Shown one piece after another: positions 59,235 to 64,000 of a stretch of 64,000 nucleotides of DNA. The position numbers and the translations under genes are program-made. Each line of letters starts with the position of its first letter. Positions within the stretch are counted from its first letter, which is position 1. Source of the DNA: Tubiluchus corallicola (taxonomy: Eukaryota > Priapulida > Priapulimorpha > Priapulimorphida > Tubiluchidae); the NCBI GenBank assembly GCA_030141605.1, contig JAQGDQ010000094.1, forward strand, positions 434,001 to 498,000. Direction: 5' to 3'. The notes under the pieces are model-generated. The model saw nothing but the letters and a program-made list of their open reading frames with translations. It did no database searches and was not told where the DNA came from.

Positions 59235-62200
59235 CCTTCTTTGTAGTTCTGAGAATTATGGAAAATTAAGGAAATTAGTTCTGTCGCCAATTTGGAAGTG
59301 TTTAAAATAGTGGCAGATTGTGTTTGATTTTGTTTTCATTGGAATAAACATGCCAGCTATTAGGTGACTTTTCGATACTACATTGATGCTCCTTGAGTTG
59401 TCATTGGTCCTTTACAGTTGTAATTCAGACATGTCATCTTTACATTTTTGTACATTTTGTTAACAATGCAAAATTAGTTTACTTTTATTTACTACCATCC
59501 TTTTGTAACATAACTGATGCAGTAAAGGTCAAGTAAATTGCTTTACCTCCAGTCTGTTATTTTCATATATCATGTGGGCATTTTTCCTAGTTAATTTTTT
59601 ATTTTGCAGGGCTTACAAGATGGTTGCTATTGAAGACACAAAATTTCCACTTATTGCTGACAAAGGCAAAAAGGTAAGTTTACAAATATGCAATGTATGA
59701 ATTGTCACTATGCCACTTTGAGCTGACTGCACACTTTCTCTAATAATGTGAGCAGTTCGTATTTGTTTAAATGAGTGACATTATAAAATTGTAAGCAAGC
59801 CTTGAAAAAATTCTTAAATTGATAACACAACAAGCTTTAAATACCTTTTTCCTCCTTATCAGTTAGATAAAATTCTGTGGCATTTCAATCCGTATGTGAC
59901 ATTAATACGCTAATCCTCTTTCATTAGGCACCCAAAATTTATTTTATTTTGAGCATCAGTTAATTTAATAAAATCTAAACACAATTTGTCTGCAAATGTC
60001 TTAACATGTGCGCTTACTGACATGATTCCATTATTCAGGTGACTAGTAGAAAGTTTCTAATCAAGTGACTTAGTTGCTTACATATGTCAGAACAAAACAA
60101 TACTGGTCAATGTTAGGACATGTCTCTTAGCATACAAGCCTTTTAACTCAACCAATTGCACTTCAGAAATGTTCAACTTGGAAGTGTTTAAAAGTCAAAT
60201 CTCTTTAGAAAAAAGAGCTTACTGTAACTTGAAATTTGACCCTAACTTTATTAACTTTTGTGGCTTCCTTCCTAGTGAAATCAGGCCTTGAAGTTGCATT
60301 TTTCCACAAATATTTTGTTTGGATTTGCTCGTGAAACTTTGGAAAATCGCAGGCTAAACTAATGTGTTAGCAATGGCTTCCTTGGATACTGCATCGTTTC
60401 TGTGATGCTAAATTTGTAAACATTGCTACACAGCGAAATTGACACGTGATAACCAAATCAGCTGCGCTGACATCATCTAAAAAGCAAAATGCGTGAAATT
60501 AAGGCCCTGACTTTCTTCGGAAATGACACATTCGCACCCGATCTCCTCTTGTATAAATCACGAAGAAAAAGTTAAGGGTATCAGAAAATCTTAGAGCAGA
60601 GCATTTTCTTTCTGTTTTTGTGTAAAACTGAAACTTCATAAAGTACGATGTATTTGACCTTTAAGCAGTATTTTACTACTTATAAACCATTTACCACTTA
60701 TAACACATACCAGTATTAAGACAGTGTTGTTTTAAGGCAACTTTCTCAACACATTATCATTAGTATGAGTTGTTGCATTTGATTAATTGTGCATATTTCT
60801 TCACAGGCTCGTGTGCTAGCCACTATTGGACCAACACGAGGTCTAGGAGATCACGATTTGCGTGTTTTTGATACTAACTTGTATGTAAAACCATTTCTGT
60901 CTTCAGTACCTGAGGTAAGTTTATGATGACTTGTTATGTTTATATTGTACCTTTTGCATGCCTGACACATTACAAGGTGACACCTGAGATTGTTAGCTTC
61001 AGATCAAAGTTCGATTTGTAAGCTTAGCTGGTCTTTAGTTTGTAAGCTGACAGGAACAAATCCTTTTTTCTAAGACGTTGGTATTGCAGTGTTTTAAAAA
61101 CTACACGAATATAGAAAGAAGTTTCACTAATGTGAAAATGACTTATCACTAAGAACTAGTACAATTCATACAAAAATCCCATAATAAGCAAATGAAAGAT
61201 ACATAGTACCAGCTTACGTCTCGGTGAGCTATCTTAATGTAGGTGAAAGAATGTAAAATCAAAAAGTATCACTATCCATTTAGCATCCATTATTGAAAAT
61301 ATCAAGAAAACACAGATTATAGATGGATGCATGGATCAAGAAATGAAAAGTCCTAATTTTGTTTTAAGAACAAAATGGATATTTTGCAACCCTTTACTCA
61401 CACTGAAAAAGCAACCTATATCCAAAATATCCATATTGAAAATATCAACTAAATCCAAATATTTTTCAACATATTTTTCATTATCTTATTTGTGGGATTT
61501 GTTTATTAATTAAAATCCCTGAGCTTTTAGTGTCGACCAGTAGCAAATACTCATATTGGAAGTAACATGAATTACCATGATTAAATCTTGTTATGTCTAT
61601 TTAGGTAGAAGTAATTGACCTTTCCACAGAGGAGTATGGTCCTGATGATGTAGTAATTCTTGCCTCTGATGGATTATGGGATGTGACGAGCAATGAGACG
61701 GCAGCAGAAATTGTCATGTCGACACTCTCAAAATTTTCATTTAATGAACTCAGCAGGTAAACAAGAAAACATCATTTGTTTTTTTGTGATTTATATTTGC
61801 TGCTTTCAACTTTAACATAAAATTACACTCTAAAATGGTTAATGGTACATGTTTACTTACATGCTAATTTTGGTAATCAAATATTAGATGAGCTGCATCT
61901 TGAGCAACAAAATTTTATTGAGAAAAGTTTTTTGTTCTATAAAGTATCTTTGTTAGCTTCATTATATTAGTGTCAAAATTATTAAGTTGATGTTTAATAT
62001 AATGCCAGCACTAAAAGTACTATGATGTGGATGAAGTAATACCATGTTTTTTTAGTTAAAGTAAAATACTTGCAGAAATATCTCTTTTGTTCTGTTCGTT
62101 ATTGAAATATATCTAATTTGTTTTTTGTGATTCTCACCTAATAAGAGTTTAATCCTGTAAACACAGGAAAGCAATATTAAATTAGAGTCTGAAAAACTGT

Positions 62201-62613
62201 GCATTTCCACTGGGATGCAAACACAAGACCTGCTTTATAGGCAGCTATGCTAATCATTACACTACAGTGGTACCCGACTTTTCAGACTGGGAAATTTACT
62301 CTACTAGTCACTAGAGGACTAACAGCAGGAATCACAGTCCACACTTGTATTAAAACGTAATATAACATATTGTAACAATATGTAGTTTGAAAATTTTCAC
62401 TATCTGCATATTTCCCATCTCAGGTATACATCGGCTGCTCAGGATTTAGCTATGCATGCTCGAGGTCTGCTACAAGAAAAATCCAACTGGAAGACGCGGG
62501 ATGACAAACCAGCTTCAGGTGATGACATCACAGTGTTTATAGTTCCACTGAGCTTTCACAAAGAACCGGCAAAAACCACCGTACCAACAAGTGCCTCTGT
62601 ACTTTCTAAGTAA
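46462..62613 (+). CDS. PPM1H: PPM1H/J/M-type protein phosphatase, complete coding region (10 exons)
   Basis: Metal-dependent Ser/Thr phosphatase of the PP2C family. Exons: 46462-46685, 51916-52093, 52602-52703, 53420-53584, 53980-54177, 57257-57375, 59610-59673, 60807-60914, 61605-61756, 62424-62613. Phases agree; 1500 nt, 499 aa, similar to human PPM1H (about 514). Motifs: NEDQA 85-89, FDGHAG 147-152 (metal-binding Asp), GGCT 238-241, ANAGDCRA 255-262, TRGLGDHD 360-367, ASDGLWD 406-412, SGDDI 468-472 (metal-binding Asp). HLLGN and [13 protein letters not shown] are specific to the PPM1H/J/M group, which vertebrates split into three genes; a single invertebrate orthologue is likely. In vertebrates PPM1H acts on phosphorylated Rab GTPases; that role is not shown here. 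The final codon runs directly into TAAGT (see findings). Confidence 0.94.
46880..48590 (-). mobile_element. Degenerate CR1/Jockey-like LINE ORF2 (minus strand)
   Basis: In minus-strand order: endonuclease C-terminal half ([31 protein letters not shown]) at 48565-48230; linker ([16 protein letters not shown], near 47900); reverse transcriptase ([57 protein letters not shown]) at 47558-46935. It is broken by stops and at least one frameshift near 47140. Both the N-terminus of the endonuclease and everything after the FADD motif are missing. It lies in PPM1H intron 1, antisense to the gene. Confidence 0.85.
48600..51366 (+). mobile_element. Degenerate LINE ORF2 (plus strand), different family
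   Basis: In plus-strand order: endonuclease remnants (GDLNMNL near 48870, IDHIYTN near 49000, ADHLAIF near 49065); linker; reverse transcriptase blocks (NYRPIS near 49960, [16 protein letters not shown] near 50155, [20 protein letters not shown] near 50320, [10 protein letters not shown] near 50410); and a C-terminal region ([20 protein letters not shown], then GTKLWNSFP) to 51366. Several frameshifts and stops make it inactive. Motif wording differs from the minus-strand LINE beside it, so it is another lineage. It lies in PPM1H intron 1. Confidence 0.85.
53085..53150. repeat. Short tandem repeat of a TATCTGTATAATATACGT-like unit
   Basis: Three or so imperfect copies of an 18-20-bp AT-rich unit in PPM1H intron 3. 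Confidence 0.6.
54420..54620. promoter_or_regulatory. CpG-rich patch in PPM1H intron 5, possible internal promoter
   Basis: CpG dinucleotides cluster from 54440 to 54595 (CGCGAG, CTCGCGCC, GACGCGAAACACGG) in otherwise CpG-poor sequence. A strong donor lies on the plus strand at 54617 (AAAAG|gtaagt). On the minus strand an ATG frame (MAVFRVFGA) meets a donor-like GTGAGC near 54552. Neither joins exon 6 of PPM1H in frame, so any product would be a non-coding first exon or a nested gene. Speculative. Confidence 0.25.
55663..56230 (+). repeat. CA-rich, G-poor minisatellite
   Basis: Dense CCACAC/ACCACC repeats on the plus strand with very few G residues over about 570 bp, interrupted by two similar GATGATGAT-type islands near 55975 and 56165, giving a secondary period of about 190 bp. 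It lies in PPM1H intron 5. Long His/Thr/Pro frames here are repeat artefacts. Confidence 0.9.
56520..57020. repeat. Unclassified interspersed repeat (tentative)
   Basis: About 500 bp of distinctly higher G+C than flanking intron, ending at a (TA)n run. It contains phrases such as GGCCATTTTTGAAGGC and AATCGGAACTGGGCC on one strand or the other. No splice-compatible frame and no transposon termini were recognised. Called a repeat from composition and abrupt edges only. Confidence 0.35.
57023..57064. repeat. (TA)n microsatellite
   Basis: About 20 uninterrupted TA units in PPM1H intron 5. Confidence 0.95.
57790..57995 (-). repeat. Interspersed repeat, family 2 (copy c)
   Basis: Shares GAAGTACTGGCCTGGCAGAG followed by GTGTCTTAGC and the CCACCCATCCAGTTAGC end with copies at 11035 and 42655. 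It lies in PPM1H intron 6. Confidence 0.45.
58930..59235. repeat. Cluster of three simple repeats: GTTA-, GACT- and GA-type
   Basis: GTTAGTTAG-like units (58930-58980), GACTGACT-like units (59045-59125) and a (GA)n run (59146-59235) lie side by side in PPM1H intron 6. Confidence 0.85.
62175..62350 (-). repeat. tRNA-derived SINE (family 1, single copy)
   Basis: Read on the minus strand: CCACTGTAGTGTAATGATTA, then GCATAGCTGCC, B-box-like GTGTTTGCATCCC, CAGTGG. This is the clearest tRNA-like head of the family and helps interpret the diverged units at 45120-45740. It lies in PPM1H intron 9. Confidence 0.65.
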
Positions 62614-62812
62614 GTTGGACTTTATGAGGACTATGGTAGAGCCTTTTTCTTCTTGTGTTTACGTCGTTCATGCACTTTCAGCTTAGGGCTACTTTATTTG
62701 AATTTACTGTCAAACAGTCAACTGATAAGACACACATCTGCAAGAACTGAACTGTGTTAATACAGGCTATGCTGTCTTCAGACAAGCTTTATGCCCAGTT
62801 GACTTGTGCACA

Positions 62813-62818
62813 AATAAA
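62813..62818 (+). terminator. Candidate polyadenylation signal of PPM1H
   Basis: AATAAA 200 bp after the stop codon, followed by a T-rich stretch (TTCTCGTTTTAC). It fits a short 3' UTR. Confidence 0.45.
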
Positions 62819-63323
62819 CATTCTCGTTTTACAATAACTAATTAGAAATGAAGCAGTCAAAAATACGAAACCTAATGCAATGATGTTCTTCATCAATTTC
62901 CAAAAACAAATCTAATTTGAGTCTCACATCTCTAGTCTTCAAGATCGATTTGAATCTAAATTTTTAATTCATCTAATTTTCAAAATTTGCTGAATTTGAA
63001 TCTTGTTAGATGTGGAATTTGAATCATAAGAATTTCATATAAATAACAGTTTTAAACAGACTGTTCAAAAGACTGTTGAAAAAATTATGTAAAAATCATT
63101 GACATTACAATTTCTTCTGCAATGATTACTCCTGGATGAGTTACAAAACAGTCTGACATCAATCCAAACTGAACTGTTGTCTTGAAAATTTTCTTCACTC
63201 CTAGTAGTCTTACTACAGCATCACCAGCATTTTTATGACAGTATTTCCTAAAATCGAGCTAATAACTCATTTTTCCTATCTACATCACAAATGTGTTACT
63301 AGAATAGTGGGTTATATATTACA

Positions 63324-64000
63324 GTAAGTGCTCACTTAAAGACACTAATGCATGCCAGCAAAACACGATGTTAAGGGGAACATCATTATATGAAACAATG
63401 CATTCCATAGAAAACAACGTAAAAGCTTTCAGTTGTGTTCCTCACCCAAAGTTCAATAATGCTTGGTTTAGCAAGAGCGGTCACTAAGTTGCATTGCAGG
63501 ACAAAAAATCAATAATGCTTAGCTATGTAAAGCTTTCATTTGCTTTGCCCAACAAAAATCAATAGTACTTCGGCATAAATCAAACACTTCATGGATTTTA
63601 TCCTTTATTACTGACAATTTTTAACTAAAAGTTAAATTGTTAAAGTTAAAGAGAGAACTGAAGTTTGCAGTGAAAATTCAATCTTTCATGCATGCATCTT
63701 ACTCTGATTGATCCCCTTATGCTATTTGTTCCTCCTTTTTTCATATCATGCATAGTCTCCATGTTTTTTCTGTTAAAGCTTTTTTTCAACACTGTAAGGC
63801 ATTAGCAACACAATGTCTCACTTCTGAGCTTCGCTCTGTTTCTGGATTATTTTCTCAAAAAAATTTCAAATCCAGCACCATACCGTGTTTTAAAAGCTTC
63901 TTGCAGATGTCTAACTCTAGCCATTTTTGTTTTGCACTCCTGAGAAGTATTTCTAGTATAGCTTTTCCAGCAACATAAATGCAAATGAGGTGAAGGTAGC
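63324..64000. mobile_element. Possible DNA transposon running off the right edge
   Basis: CAGTAAGTGCTCACTTAAAG is followed by AACATCATTATATGAAACAA and CATTCCATAGAAAACAACG, a layout like the ends of Tigger/mariner-type elements (starting CAGT, with phrases about cell-sized hairpin arms). The other end is outside the window, so neither the family nor the target duplication can be checked. Nothing else gene-like is seen from 62819 to 64000. Confidence 0.3.

Noticed and set aside
59116-59310. Arg/Glu-rich and Ser/Leu-rich open frames
   Set aside because: They are translations of the (GA)n repeat in PPM1H intron 6.

Overview
This is a piece of an animal nuclear genome: A+T-rich, intron-rich, with GT-AG splicing, microsatellites, SINEs, LINE fragments and DNA transposons. 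The gene set (an ARIP4/RAD54L2 chromatin remodeler, arsenite methyltransferase AS3MT, a PPM1H-type phosphatase), a degenerate TTAGGG tract and CTCF-like motifs fit an invertebrate metazoan, probably a bilaterian. I cannot name the phylum. There are no bacterial features, CRISPR arrays or rRNA genes.

Layout. (1) 1-6851: the first coding exon of an unidentified leftward gene (612-632), a dead LINE ORF1 remnant with a PHD-like finger (about 1240-2715, minus), a doubtful short minus-strand exon (3086-3278), and a non-autonomous TTAA-flanked DNA transposon (4108-5513). (2) 6852-28928, plus strand: a complete RAD54L2/ARIP4 homologue. I resolved 22 coding exons with consistent phase, giving 2383 codons. 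It has an acidic N-terminus with three SUMO-interaction-like motifs, a split SNF2 helicase whose lobes are separated by a long insert with an AT-hook, and a long low-complexity C-terminus. Intron 6 holds a satellite-like array with a 149-bp period. (3) 28929-33656: a gene-poor interval between convergent genes, with a pogo/Tigger-like element at its right edge. (4) 45035-33657, minus strand: a complete AS3MT in nine coding exons (403 aa). Its introns carry a second, inverted copy of the TTAA transposon, an hAT element with a long internal hairpin, and an RTE-like LINE fragment near telomere-like repeats. (5) 45036-46461: a probable divergent control region holding a tandem SINE, an E-box and a CTCF-like motif. 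(6) 46462-62613, plus strand: a complete PPM1H/J/M-type phosphatase in ten coding exons (499 aa). Intron 1 is filled by two head-to-head LINE remnants and intron 5 by a CA-rich minisatellite. (7) 62614-64000: a 3' UTR with a polyadenylation signal, then what looks like the start of another transposon.

The three genes act separately: chromatin remodeling, arsenic detoxification, and serine/threonine dephosphorylation. Only AS3MT and PPM1H look able to share regulation, being head-to-head with start codons about 1.4 kb apart. I found no clearly new multi-gene system. The most unusual items are the architecture of the ARIP4 homologue, the inverted TTAA transposon pair, the hairpin-bearing hAT element, and the 149-bp array.
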